Part shown: in pieces, positions 41,515-50,745 of the stretch
Layout of the letters: each line of letters begins with the position of its first letter
Numbering within the stretch: position 1 is the first letter of the stretch
From: CALLPQ01 sp964421675
Lineage (GTDB): Bacteria > Pseudomonadota > Alphaproteobacteria > Caulobacterales > Parvularculaceae
Assembly (NCBI GenBank): GCA_964421675.1
Contig: CAYQXV010000013.1
Span: 1-64,000 of the forward strand
Reading direction: 5' to 3'
DNA: 64,000 nt
Notes under the pieces: model-generated
Databases searched by the model: none
The model's input: only the letters and a program-made list of their open reading frames with translations
What the model was told of the DNA's origin: nothing
Program-made: the position numbers and the translations under genes

Positions 41515-44293
41515 TATCCTCGCCATCTTCTTGATCGTCGCTAATATCTTCAATCCGCTCAACGGATACCACTTTTTCCGTATCGCGAGTTCTAAAGATT
41601 GTGACGCCTTGAGTATTGCGCCCGGCAACGCGGATATCGTGTACCGGTGTTCGAATGAGCTGGCCGCCATCAGTCACAAGCATAAGCTCGTCACTTTCTT
41701 CGGCGGGGAATGACGCAACCACGCGGCCATTTCGATCATTGGACACAATCGCAATGATCCCTTTGCCGCCGCGACCTGATTGTCTGTACTCATAAGATGA
41801 TGACCGCTTGCCATATCCGTTTTCCGTGACGGTCAGGACAAATTGTTCGGCAGCACCAAACATCGCAATGCGCTCTGGCGATAAGGAAGCATCATCGCCG
41901 CTATCCTCATCATTTGGCGCACTTGTCTCTGCATCGCTATCGCCTTCCTCGCCAATGGCACGGCGCATCGCAGCCGCATGTTTGAGATAGGCGCGTAACT
42001 CTTCAGCCGTCGCATCAACATGGCGCAGAATAGCCATAGAGATGACGCTGTCATCTTGACCAAGTTTTATACCGCGCACACCGCTGGATGTTCGTCCAGA
42101 AAAGACCCGTACATCATCAACCTTAAACCGGATACACATGCCCGCAGCCGTCGTTAGCAACACATCATCTTCAGGAGAACATACCTGAACACCAATAATG
42201 CCATCACCATCATCAAGCTTCATGGCAATCTTGCCATTGCGATTAATGCGCTGGAAGTCGGAAAGTTTATTGCGCCGAACCCCGCCTGAACGCGTGGCAA
42301 ATATGACATGTAACTGATCCCACGCGCCTTCATCGACCGGCGATGGCAATATTGTCGTGACACGCTCATCAGATTGCAGCGGCAAGAGATTGACAAATGC
42401 TTTGCCGCGCGATTGCGGGCCGCCCTCTGGCAAGCGCCATAATTTGAGTTTGTAGCACATGCCCGTGGAGGTAAAGAATAAGAGCGGGGTATGGGTATTG
42501 CCGACAAATAATTGCGCAACAAAATCTTCGTCTTTCGGGCGCATGCCGGCGCGCCCTTTGCCGCCCCGTTTTTGCGCACGGTATGTCGATAGCGGCGTCC
42601 GTTTGACATAACCCGAATGGGTCACTGTCACGACCATTTCTTCAGAAGCGATAAGGTCTTCATCTTCGACCTCGCCTTCTGCTTCAACCATTTCTGTGCG
42701 GCGCGGCGTTGCAAATTCTTCGAGCACACCGGTGAGTTCTTCTTTGATGATCGACATGACACGATCGCGGTTGCGTAAGATGTCGAGATAATCCGCAATC
42801 CGGTCCGCAAGGGCTTTGAGCTCATCGCCAATTTCATCGCGCCCAAGAGCGGTCAATCGTTGCAAGCGCAAATCGAGAATGGCGCGGGCTTGCTCTTCAG
42901 ACAGCCGCAATGTTTCACCATCGCTCATCATATGGCGCGGGTCCGCAACAAGTAAGACCAGCGATGCCAAATCTTTTGCGGGCCAGTCGCGCGCCATTAA
43001 CGCCTCGCGCGCGCTCGATGGATCAGGCGAGCGGCGGATCAGTGCGACAACTTCATCAATATTGGCGACCGCAATCGCCAATCCGACAAGAATATGGGCC
43101 CGGTCGCGTGCCTTGTTGAGTTCAAACTTGGTGCGCCGGGTAATGACCTCTTCGCGGAATTTGATGAAAGACGTCAGAACATCGCGCAAGCTCATCTGTT
43201 GCGGACGCCCGCCATTCAGCGCCAACATATTCACACCAAACGAGGTCTGAAGTTGTGAATGCCGGTAAAGCTGGTTCAACACCACATCCGCTGAGGCATC
43301 GCGGCGCAATTCAACAACCACACGAATGCCATGGCGATTTGATTCATCGCGAATATCGGCAATGCCCTCAATGACTTTCTCGCGAACCCGTTCCGCAATA
43401 CGCTCAACCATATGAGCCTTATTTACCTGGAACGGCACTTCGGTGATGATGATCGCATATCGGTCTTTGCGGATTTCCTCAATCGTTGCGCGCCCGCGCA
43501 TAACAACCGAGCCGCGCCCTGTCAGTAACGCCGACCGCGCGCCCGCATGGCCAAGAATGATCCCGCCGGTTGGAAAATCAGGACCCGGTACAATTTCGAG
43601 CAGCGCAGCATCATCAATGGCCGGGTCGTCGATCATAGCGACCGTTGCATTGATCACCTCGCCCAGATTGTGCGGGGGAATATTAGTCGCCATCCCCACA
43701 GCAATACCGCCTGCACCATTAATCAGGAGATTGGGAAACTTTGCCGGTAACACTACCGGTTCATTTTCCGAGCCATCATAGTTTGGTTGATAATTGACCG
43801 TGTCTTTATCGACATCATTGAGCAGGCTATCGGCAACTTTCAGCATGCGCACTTCGGTATAGCGCATCGCCGCCGGTGGATCGCCGTCAATGGAGCCAAA
43901 ATTGCCCTGCCCGTCGAGCAAAGGCAGGCGCATGGAAAAGTCCTGCGCCATACGCACCAGCGCGTCATAAACCGACTGATCACCGTGCGGGTGATATTTA
44001 CCAATCACATCGCCAACAACGCGGGCCGATTTTCTGTAAGGCTTATTGAACGTATAGCCCTGCTCGCTCATCGACCACAAAATGCGGCGATGCACAGGTT
44101 TCAATCCGTCACGCGCATCGGGAATCGCCCGACTAACGATAACGCTCATCGCATAATCGAGATAGGACCGGCGCATTTCCTCTTCGATAGAAATACCGCT
44201 TATATTGCTGTCCGCACCATCATCTCGCGGTGCTCCCCCTTCAGGATTATCGTTGGGAACATCTTTGTCGTCTGGAGTGTTATCGTCGCTCAC
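41507..44293 (-). CDS. gyrA: DNA gyrase subunit A
   Basis: 928 residues. The active-site tyrosine is in AAMRYTEVRM. The quinolone-resistance region reads VIGKYHPHGDQSVYDALVRMAQ, with Gln at the position of E. coli Ser83. The GyrA box QKRGGKG is in the C-terminal domain, which also carries an acidic insertion (GEEGDSDAETSAPNDEDSG and on) as in other alphaproteobacteria. It introduces negative supercoils with GyrB. GTG start at 44293. coaD overlaps the 3' end. Confidence 0.97.
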   Translation of the reverse strand: MSDDNTPDDKDVPNDNPEGGAPRDDGADSNISGISIEEEMRRSYLDYAMSVIVSRAIPDARDGLKPVHRRILWSMSEQGYTFNKPYRKSARVVGDVIGKYHPHGDQSVYDALVRMAQDFSMRLPLLDGQGNFGSIDGDPPAAMRYTEVRMLKVADSLLNDVDKDTVNYQPNYDGSENEPVVLPAKFPNLLINGAGGIAVGMATNIPPHNLGEVINATVAMIDDPAIDDAALLEIVPGPDFPTGGIILGHAGARSALLTGRGSVVMRGRATIEEIRKDRYAIIITEVPFQVNKAHMVERIAERVREKVIEGIADIRDESNRHGIRVVVELRRDASADVVLNQLYRHSQLQTSFGVNMLALNGGRPQQMSLRDVLTSFIKFREEVITRRTKFELNKARDRAHILVGLAIAVANIDEVVALIRRSPDPSSAREALMARDWPAKDLASLVLLVADPRHMMSDGETLRLSEEQARAILDLRLQRLTALGRDEIGDELKALADRIADYLDILRNRDRVMSIIKEELTGVLEEFATPRRTEMVEAEGEVEDEDLIASEEMVVTVTHSGYVKRTPLSTYRAQKRGGKGRAGMRPKDEDFVAQLFVGNTHTPLLFFTSTGMCYKLKLWRLPEGGPQSRGKAFVNLLPLQSDERVTTILPSPVDEGAWDQLHVIFATRSGGVRRNKLSDFQRINRNGKIAMKLDDGDGIIGVQVCSPEDDVLLTTAAGMCIRFKVDDVRVFSGRTSSGVRGIKLGQDDSVISMAILRHVDATAEELRAYLKHAAAMRRAIGEEGDSDAETSAPNDEDSGDDASLSPERIAMFGAAEQFVLTVTENGYGKRSSSYEYRQSGRGGKGIIAIVSNDRNGRVVASFPAEESDELMLVTDGGQLIRTPVHDIRVAGRNTQGVTIFRTRDTEKVVSVERIEDISDDQEDGEDNE

Positions 44294-44955
44294 GCTGGTT
44301 CAACTTCTTCGATTTTTAGATTTATTGGGACGGTAAATGTCTATAATTTGCGCTCAAAGATACCAATCACGCCGGACCGTTATGACCGGCAAAACAAGGA
44401 CTGGAATCAGTTTTAGAATACACCAAACTAGCTAGCATTTGTGCCTCACAGGGGCAAAGGAAAAGCACCATTTTTGGCGGGTAAACGCACAATTTCGATT
44501 GATTTTCGCCGGGCTCAAACACGCCTAAACAAGGCACCTTTTTTGGCCGAAATACCATCCGGTTTAGGGTCTTTTTATACGTGCCCTAAACCATTCTTTC
44601 GCGCAGAACCCTATGGCACGGACGTTGGTGAAAACGAGCGCAAATGACCCATTCTGAACGCGCCTATTGCGCGCCGCCTTGTTGGAGGCTTAGGGCGACC
44701 CTAAAGGGTCTTCTAGGGGCTGGAATCAGCCGCTAGTGCCCCTTTTTGCTGGTCATGGCCGGTTATCGCCAGTCTGATTGCTAGTCTAATCGCTAGTATG
44801 GGCCCGAGTTAACGCAGATGTGACTCAGATGCGACAATCCTCACGCGTCAGTGAGATGAAACTGTCGCAAACAATGCTTAGGGTGCGCTCACAAGATATC
44901 CAAAAGGCCGGGATATTCAGAAAATCACGGTTTTTAAAACGTAAGGAAATTCTCA
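44294..44955. other. Intergenic region between divergent gyrA and outer-membrane protein genes
   Basis: About 660 bases without a credible protein gene. It contains an inverted repeat GGTTTAGGG/CCCTAAACC (44561-44569 with 44584-44592), a short hairpin TTAGGG/CCCTAA (44690-44704) and a plus-strand terminator near 44715-44747. The terminator has no annotated gene before it, suggesting an unannotated plus-strand transcript. Short open frames here have no coding character I can defend. Confidence 0.5.
44715..44747 (+). terminator. Orphan rho-independent terminator
   Basis: Stem GGGGC/GCCCC (44716-44720 with 44738-44742) with an internal CTGG/CAGC-type pairing, followed by T5. No plus-strand gene ends before it. 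Confidence 0.5.
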
Positions 44956-45714
44956 ATGCGTAAAGTAATTTCATGCACGATTGCCGGGCTCGCTGGCCTT
45001 GCCATGAGTGCCCCGTCTCTTGCTCAATTTGCAAGCTTCGAACCCGCAGATGGCGGTATCTATTTTAGTGGCTTTGCGGGCGGTGGTTTTGCCAGTGACG
45101 CCGGATTTAATGGCGAGCAAAACCCTGCTGCTGGCGTTGCCGGTGTCGCAGGTGCCCCTGCAAATGTCGTCGCCGAGTTTGACACAGACATTTTTTACGG
45201 TGGCGCCATTGGGTATCAGCTTCCCTTTACATCCTTTAAATATTTTCACCCGCGCGTAGAAATCGAAGTCAGCTCGCTCGATAGCGATGTTTCTGCCGGG
45301 AGTTTTAACGGTGGCAATCAAACCTTTAGCGGTGATCAAAGCCAGCTATTTCTTTTCCTCAACAGCTATAACGACATTAAATGGAACCCTAACCAACGTT
45401 TCATTCCTTATATTGGCGGTGGTATTGGTGTTGCATTCATTGATGAAAACATTCTCTATTTCCCAAATAATGGTATTGCAACCGCGCCTACCGTTGGTGT
45501 GTTCAATGACGAAACGGCCATCGCTACCCACGGCGCAATCGGAATGACATATAAGTTCACCGATAGTTTAGAGGTCTACACTGAGGGCCGCTATACAAGT
45601 GTTTACGGTGTTGATGCTGAACGCCGCTTCATTGCTAATGATGGATTTAATGCCGATGTGAGCGATCGCATTAATGGGTTTTCCGCCACTGGCGGTATTC
45701 GGGTCCGTTTCTAA
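44956..45714 (+). CDS. Outer-membrane beta-barrel protein
   Basis: 252 residues. Signal peptide MRKVISCTIAGLAGLAMSAPSLAQ. The rest alternates in short amphipathic strands (GIYFSGFAGGGF, FYGGAIGYQLPF, RFIPYIGGGIGVAFID, SLEVYTEGRYTSVYG) and ends in GGIRVRF, with the terminal aromatic recognised by the BAM complex. An eight-strand OmpA-type barrel is likely. Function unknown. AAGGAA lies 8 bases before the ATG. A strong terminator follows. Confidence 0.82.
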   Translation: MRKVISCTIAGLAGLAMSAPSLAQFASFEPADGGIYFSGFAGGGFASDAGFNGEQNPAAGVAGVAGAPANVVAEFDTDIFYGGAIGYQLPFTSFKYFHPRVEIEVSSLDSDVSAGSFNGGNQTFSGDQSQLFLFLNSYNDIKWNPNQRFIPYIGGGIGVAFIDENILYFPNNGIATAPTVGVFNDETAIATHGAIGMTYKFTDSLEVYTEGRYTSVYGVDAERRFIANDGFNADVSDRINGFSATGGIRVRF

Positions 45715-45740
45715 ACGCACTACATAATCGAACATTCTTA

Positions 45741-45774
45741 AAACCCTCCGCAATTATTTGCGGAGGGTTTTTTA
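45741..45774. terminator. Bidirectional rho-independent terminator
   Basis: Perfect 13-bp stem AAACCCTCCGCAA/TTGCGGAGGGTTT with a short loop and T-runs on both strands. It serves the plus-strand barrel gene and the convergent minus-strand CinA-type gene. Confidence 0.92.
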
Positions 45775-45795
45775 TGTGGCCGTAAAAATTTGGGC

Positions 45796-46596
45796 CTACC
45801 GGCGATCCCCGAATTCAGGCTCAAATCCTAAGGCCCGCATCGCCGCAACGACGCTATCAATTGCCGTTTGGGCTAAAGCTTCGTGCTCGGAGCGGGCGAC
45901 AATCGTCACGCCGCCAATATCGCCGTCACCCGCATTGCGAGATTTCCCGTCCGGGTCGCTCGCGGGCACATCGATTGGATATGAGCCAAGCGTGACACCT
46001 TTAAGCGCTGCCTGAATATCCACCAATTGGCGCGCAAGGGCCGATTCTGCCAGCCCTCGTGCGGTCACGGCTTTGGAATAGAGCTTTGCGCCCCCTTTTA
46101 TTTCCTCTTCAATCGCCCCCGTCATCGCCTGAAAAATGCGCGGGACACCGGCCATGACAAACACATTATCGATAATAATGCCGGGCGCGCCCGATTGTGA
46201 GTTTTGAATGAGCCGGGCCCCGTCCGGCATCATCGCCATGCGGGCGCGCTCAGGCGTAACGGGAAGGTTCTTGGCGGCATACCAGCTATCTAGCATGGCC
46301 CGTGCACCGGGATGTTCTTTAAGGGCAACGCCAAAGCAAGCCGCAACCGCTTCAAAAGTAATATCATCATGGGTGGGGCCAATACCGCCCGAGGTAAAGA
46401 CATAGGAATGTTTACCGCGCAGGCCATTAATGGCCGAAACAATGGTTTGATGGTCATCGGGAATAATTCGGACCTCTTCCAGCCGAACACCTCGCTCGGT
46501 TAACCAGCCAGCCAAATAATGAATATTCGCATCACGGGTTCGTCCCGATAGAAGTTCATCGCCAATGGCAACGATTGCGGCGGTCACAAGGGTCAT
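45796..46596 (-). CDS. CinA N-terminal (MoaB/molybdopterin-binding fold) domain protein
   Basis: 266 residues. AAIVAIGDELLSGRTRDANIHYLAGWLTERGV, VFTSGGIGPTHDDITFEAVAACFGV and GAPGIIIDNVFVMAGVPRIFQAM are the signatures of the competence/damage-inducible CinA N-terminal domain, called COG1058. In full-length CinA this domain has ADP-ribose pyrophosphatase activity. The amidase half is a separate gene at 17973-18500 in this window. ATG start; transcribed alone. Confidence 0.9.
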   Translation of the reverse strand: MTLVTAAIVAIGDELLSGRTRDANIHYLAGWLTERGVRLEEVRIIPDDHQTIVSAINGLRGKHSYVFTSGGIGPTHDDITFEAVAACFGVALKEHPGARAMLDSWYAAKNLPVTPERARMAMMPDGARLIQNSQSGAPGIIIDNVFVMAGVPRIFQAMTGAIEEEIKGGAKLYSKAVTARGLAESALARQLVDIQAALKGVTLGSYPIDVPASDPDGKSRNAGDGDIGGVTIVARSEHEALAQTAIDSVVAAMRALGFEPEFGDRR

Positions 46597-46738
46597 AAGG
46601 GTAAATCCGAATGTAGAAAGCTGGCGGGACTATGGGAACGCTTATACCCCGTCCACCAGGTTACGTAACCTCTTTGGGAAAATCACGAGGGTCAGATCTC
46701 CCCATTCAGTGACGTGATCGGAGCCCCATTGAACGGTT

Positions 46739-46769
46739 AAAAAAAGCCACTTATAAAGTGGCTTTTTTT
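46739..46769 (-). terminator. Rho-independent terminator of the TonB/Exb operon
   Basis: AAAAAAAGCCACTT / AAGTGGCTTTTTTT hairpin with T7 on either strand. It lies 34 bp past the stop of the TPR gene, the last gene of the minus-strand TonB cluster. Confidence 0.9.
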
Positions 46770-46802
46770 CAATTTAGAGTATGGCAGAAAGAAATGGGGG
46801 CT

Positions 46803-48359
46803 TTACTCTTCGCCCTCTCCGGCTTCAGCTGCAGGTTCCGCTTCTGGCGCTGCGCCAATTACATTTCCGTTTACATCAAAGTTACATTCGCGCAAATCAT
46901 CCTGAAGTGCGTCAGTCAGATTTTCCATCCTTGAAGTATCTTGCCCTTGCAGCTGTAGGACACGTTTTTGATCCGTTAGACGCTCAAGCGTGCTGGCACA
47001 AAGGATACCTTTTTCTGCTTTAGCTCGCTCAATACCCAAATTATAAACCCGAATAAGCTCATCAATATAAGCTACCCAGCGCGACGCTGATCGCTGCACA
47101 TGGGTGAACCGGACAGCGCGTTGGAACGCTTCTCGTGCACGGCGCAATTGCGGGATATCATCCGTTGCCGCTTGTGAAAAGCGAGCATTACCGAGCAACA
47201 TCCATAAATCGCCCTGCTCTTTGCGGCTTAATCCGCCTTTACGGATCGCCTCCTGCAATTCTTTCTCAGCTGCAGAATATTGTTCGTCGGCAACAAGCAC
47301 CCGGCCGAGACGGAAATTCAACGCACCATCGCTGGAGCCTTGAGCGGCCTGACGTAAAATCGGAATCGCCTTCTTGGCTTCGCGAGACTGGTCCCACAAT
47401 TGAGACAGCAAAATCAGATTATCCTGATCTCTTTCAACGACACCGGCTTCCATCTCGCGTTCCAGAAGTTTGGCACCACGATAGGCATTATCGAAGAAAG
47501 AGTAATATTGAATCAGTTGAATGATCTGCTCTTCTTTGGTCAAAAGACCGGCACGATAAGCCACCTCAAGTACAGAAAACGCCTCCCGGTCACGGTCATT
47601 AATCGCATAGGCACCAGTAAGCTGTACCCAATAGGTAGCCTCTCCCGGCCAAATATTGATCATTCTCTCAAGGAGTGCCGCACGCTTGGAATGCTCAGCA
47701 TTCTCCGAGTAGATCAGATTCAAAATATTATAATAATTCTGATCGGGATCACCGTCTCTATTCTTTTGCGCAAGCGCATTTTCCATGGGCTGTTGTGCCG
47801 GACGGAAATCATCTTTTTGCACATAGGCAAGCGCCAATAGATAATAGGCATTCGCGGGAACTGTCTCTTGAGCGGCTTGTGTAATGCGTATCCACTCACG
47901 CAAGCCACGAATGGCCGCATCAAATTGTTCCAGCTGGAATTGAACTTGGGCGATGTAATAGCGCAATCCATTGGCACGCTCTGGCGGCAGGGCCCCGGTA
48001 TTTACAGCTGTTTGGAAATCGGACAGCGCGCCTCGCAAATCATCTTTTTGCGCTTTAAAAGATCCACGAATTTCATAGACAGTCGCTTTGTCATACCCAT
48101 TCAAGCGGTCGCCCTGATCGGAAATAATTTTGTTCAATCGCGCAATAGCCGCATCAATTTGTGGCGGGTCAGTTTGCGAAAGATTCAGCGCTTCCTGCAC
48201 ACCAAGTGCCACACGTTGGCTCAAGCTTGGCTGAGAGGAACGTCTGGGCGAATCGTCATCATCTTGCGCAATTGTGTTTGGGGCTGCCAATATCATGGCA
48301 GTCACGGCCAGGACCAGCATCGCGGCTTTAGATATCATTTCAATCACTCGGTGCATCAT
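46803..48359 (-). CDS. Tetratricopeptide-repeat protein of the TonB cluster
   Basis: About 518 residues. A signal peptide (MISKAAMLVLAVTAMILAAPNTIAQ) is followed by TPR-like helical pairs over most of the length (e.g. ALSDFQTAVNTGALPPERANGLRYYIAQVQFQLEQFDAAI, AYYLLALAYVQKDDFRPAQQPMENAL, LNFRLGRVLVADEQYSAAEKELQEAI). The C-terminus is acidic and Ala-rich. In Vibrio TonB2-type clusters a TPR protein (TtpD-like) occupies the same place, and a periplasmic scaffolding role is inferred. The frame opens at TTG 48380, but the ATG at 48359 fits a signal peptide better. Last gene of the operon. Confidence 0.85.
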   Translation of the reverse strand: MMHRVIEMISKAAMLVLAVTAMILAAPNTIAQDDDDSPRRSSQPSLSQRVALGVQEALNLSQTDPPQIDAAIARLNKIISDQGDRLNGYDKATVYEIRGSFKAQKDDLRGALSDFQTAVNTGALPPERANGLRYYIAQVQFQLEQFDAAIRGLREWIRITQAAQETVPANAYYLLALAYVQKDDFRPAQQPMENALAQKNRDGDPDQNYYNILNLIYSENAEHSKRAALLERMINIWPGEATYWVQLTGAYAINDRDREAFSVLEVAYRAGLLTKEEQIIQLIQYYSFFDNAYRGAKLLEREMEAGVVERDQDNLILLSQLWDQSREAKKAIPILRQAAQGSSDGALNFRLGRVLVADEQYSAAEKELQEAIRKGGLSRKEQGDLWMLLGNARFSQAATDDIPQLRRAREAFQRAVRFTHVQRSASRWVAYIDELIRVYNLGIERAKAEKGILCASTLERLTDQKRVLQLQGQDTSRMENLTDALQDDLRECNFDVNGNVIGAAPEAEPAAEAGEGEE

Positions 48360-48481
48360 AGCTTTGACCCGGTTTTCCAAACTTCTTTACCCATTCCAAA
48401 AATATCCCGTTTGTTTTGACGACACATTCTTGCTTTAAACATCATCCGGTTAAACAAACTCACCAGACATTTACGCAAACC

Positions 48482-49084
48482 TTATTCATCCGCCAGCAAG
48501 AAGGTCACGCGGGTTACAACACCCCGGCGCCACTGTGCTTCATTGTCGACGATTTTCGGCTGATACTTCCAACGCTGAACCGAGCGTATCGCGGCACGGT
48601 TAAAACACGTCGTTGATGCATCAATAACTCTGATATTTTGTGGTTGACCCGCAGGGTCCACATCGAATTCCAACACAACATATTCCTCAGAACTGGCACG
48701 AGACTGACACCGTTCAGGATAAGATGGCGGAATGCGAACCAATGGCTGCGCATCGCGGTCAGGGTTAAATCCTGAACCAATTTCCAGCTCGACCTCAACT
48801 TGCGGGATCTCAGCACGAACGCCATCGATTGACGGACGGTTCGTTGGATCAACAGTCGCAGGCGGCGGCGGCGGCGGCGTATCGAGAACGGGACGTTCCA
48901 GATCAGCCAGATCAGCAACCACATCCACATCAGGAATGGATGCGTTAATGTCGATCTGAACGGCATCACGTTGTTCTTCCAGATCAGGTAACCGACTGGT
49001 CATATAGTTCATTGTCAAAAAGAGGACTACAGTAACCAAGGCTGCCCCCGGCAGCCCTATTAAGAACCGTACTAATGCACCCAT
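48482..49084 (-). CDS. tonB: TonB family energy transducer
   Basis: 200 residues. One N-terminal transmembrane helix (LIGLPGAALVTVVLFLTMNYM), a linker with a six-proline run, and a C-terminal TonB domain (PPSYPERCQSRASSEEYVVLEFDVDPAGQPQNIRVIDASTTCFNRAAIRSVQRWKYQPKI) with YP and the RWKYxP signature. Shorter than E. coli TonB, like TonB2 proteins. It couples the ExbB/ExbD proton motor to outer-membrane receptors. Fifth in the gene order of ExbB-ExbD-TonB genes, 90 bp after the second exbD. Confidence 0.92.
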   Translation of the reverse strand: MGALVRFLIGLPGAALVTVVLFLTMNYMTSRLPDLEEQRDAVQIDINASIPDVDVVADLADLERPVLDTPPPPPPATVDPTNRPSIDGVRAEIPQVEVELEIGSGFNPDRDAQPLVRIPPSYPERCQSRASSEEYVVLEFDVDPAGQPQNIRVIDASTTCFNRAAIRSVQRWKYQPKIVDNEAQWRRGVVTRVTFLLADE

Positions 49085-49174
49085 TTTATTTCTCCCGTCT
49101 TTCTAGACGATTGGAAAACCAGATTTGATTCCCAGATTTGAATCATTGAACGCAATACCAACACACTAAAATCG

Positions 49175-49582
49175 CTATGCATCTTTTGTTGAAATCGCAA
49201 TTTGCGACATGCCTGCATCACGAATTTGATTAATCACTTCAATCATTGTTCTCGATGTTGATGACACATCAGCTTGCACTACCGCAGTCGCACGCGGATT
49301 TTCCTGCATAACGTCCTCAACAAAACCCTTTACATCACCGAGTTCGACTTGCTCTCGGTTGAGCCAAATGCCGCCTTCCTCATCAATCGCAACGAGAATT
49401 GTACCAAAGCGCTGAGGTTCCGCAGTTTTTGCCTCTGGTCGAATTGGCTCGACGCCCGGCTCGCGGACAAAAGTCGATGTCACAATAAAGAAGATCAGCA
49501 TAATGAACACCACATCAAGCAAGGGTGTTACGTTTACATCTTCATCTTCGGCATTCGACGATGATAATCTGCGACGGGCCAT
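49175..49582 (-). CDS. exbD: ExbD/TolR biopolymer transport protein (second copy)
   Basis: 135 residues. DVNVTPLLDVVFIMLIFFIVTSTFV is the transmembrane helix with the essential Asp of ExbD. The periplasmic domain ends DAGMSQIAISTKDA. Works with ExbB as the stator of the TonB motor. It differs from the upstream ExbD copy outside the helix, so it may have a different partner. 175 bp separates it from the first copy. Confidence 0.93.
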   Translation of the reverse strand: MARRRLSSSNAEDEDVNVTPLLDVVFIMLIFFIVTSTFVREPGVEPIRPEAKTAEPQRFGTILVAIDEEGGIWLNREQVELGDVKGFVEDVMQENPRATAVVQADVSSTSRTMIEVINQIRDAGMSQIAISTKDA

Positions 49583-49757
49583 AATTGTTCTACCTATATT
49601 GACCGCTTCAACATTCTGGCTCAGCTAGGGTTTTGCAAACAAACCAACGCCTCACCATACAAATCCAACAGCTTTTGCTAAAAGACAAACTAGGCATCAC
49701 TTCAACAAAAGTTCGTTTCATCAACGCGCACCATCGAAACGCTGCACATTTATTTCA

Positions 49758-50177
49758 TCACTCAACTTCCGCCTGCAGAGTCAAAGATAACCTGCCCGTT
49801 GCCCCGGCATCACGTGCCTGATCCATAACCGTTACGGTGGTTCCTGCTTCTGAGTCAGGCGCCGCACTTACCAAGACAACACCATTAGGCTCTCTGGCAA
49901 GAAATTCCTGAACCGTGTTCTTAACCGATAAAGCATCGATCTGGCGTCCAGCATCAACTTGCACTCTACCATTTTCAAGAACCGACAAGATCATAGAGGG
50001 CGGCGGCTCAACGCCTTGAGGTGGATCAGAATTATCCGGGGTCGAGGCTGTAATGCCCTGCTCATTCAAAAAGGTCGCCGTCACGATGAAGAAGATCAGC
50101 ATGATGAAGACCACATCGAGCAAGGGCGTTACGTTAACGTCACCGGCTTCGTCTGCATGTCTTATGCGTTTTCTCAT
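49758..50177 (-). CDS. exbD: ExbD/TolR biopolymer transport protein (first copy)
   Basis: 139 residues. GDVNVTPLLDVVFIMLIFFIVTATFLNEQG contains the transmembrane Asp. The periplasmic domain ends GRLSLTLQAEVE. It starts 5 bp after the ExbB gene, so it is translationally linked to it. The helix is nearly identical to that of the second copy while the periplasmic parts differ, pointing to an old duplication. Confidence 0.94.
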   Translation of the reverse strand: MRKRIRHADEAGDVNVTPLLDVVFIMLIFFIVTATFLNEQGITASTPDNSDPPQGVEPPPSMILSVLENGRVQVDAGRQIDALSVKNTVQEFLAREPNGVVLVSAAPDSEAGTTVTVMDQARDAGATGRLSLTLQAEVE

Positions 50178-50181
50178 GGAA

Positions 50182-50715
50182 CTACTTGACCTCGAGCGAT
50201 TCAGAGAGCTTGGCGTCAGCCTTCTTCACGTTTTGCTCAAAAGCATTAATGAAGATAAGACCAGAAAGAGACGCAACAAGGCCCGCCATTGTGGGGATTG
50301 TGGCCTTGGAAATACCGCCAGCCATAAGGCGAGCATTGGATGTTCCGGTCACTGACATAATGTTAAACACTTCAACCATGCCCGTTACAGTTCCCAGCAG
50401 ACCAAGTAACGGCGTTACCGCGACGAGTACCTGAATAAAACCATTAAACCGGCTGAAGTCCTCCCGAGCATCGGCAAGCAGCCGATCTCGGATTGATGTT
50501 GCATACCAGGATTTATGATCATCCCGATTGTTCCAGGCGCGGATTGCGCGTTTGTGAACCGCATCCTTGGCGACTGTCCAAAAGAACAGCCGTTCAATGA
50601 TAAATGCCCACATCAGGAAAGTGACACCCATGATGATGACAAGAACGTTGCCACCAGAAGTGAGGAACTTATCAAGTGCCTCAAATGCTAGGGTTGGGTT
50701 GAGTAAGGTCGCCAT
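50182..50715 (-). CDS. exbB: ExbB/MotA/TolQ proton channel protein
   Basis: 177 residues with three transmembrane helices. VLVIIMGVTFLMWAFIIERLFF is the first, and GFIQVLVAVTPLLGLLGTVTGMVEVFNIM and GGISKATIPTMAGLVASLSGLIF are the conserved channel helices. It forms the pentameric channel of the TonB motor. 30 bp after the TtpC-like gene and 5 bp before exbD. Confidence 0.94.
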   Translation of the reverse strand: MATLLNPTLAFEALDKFLTSGGNVLVIIMGVTFLMWAFIIERLFFWTVAKDAVHKRAIRAWNNRDDHKSWYATSIRDRLLADAREDFSRFNGFIQVLVAVTPLLGLLGTVTGMVEVFNIMSVTGTSNARLMAGGISKATIPTMAGLVASLSGLIFINAFEQNVKKADAKLSESLEVK

Positions 50716-50745
50716 TTGTAACGTACCTGTTCTTTCCTGATCCGA

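Noticed and set aside
44441..44647. Possible small protein of 68 residues in the gyrA-barrel gap
   Set aside because: Composition is mixed and basic without a family pattern or good ribosome-binding site, and the frame covers inverted repeats.
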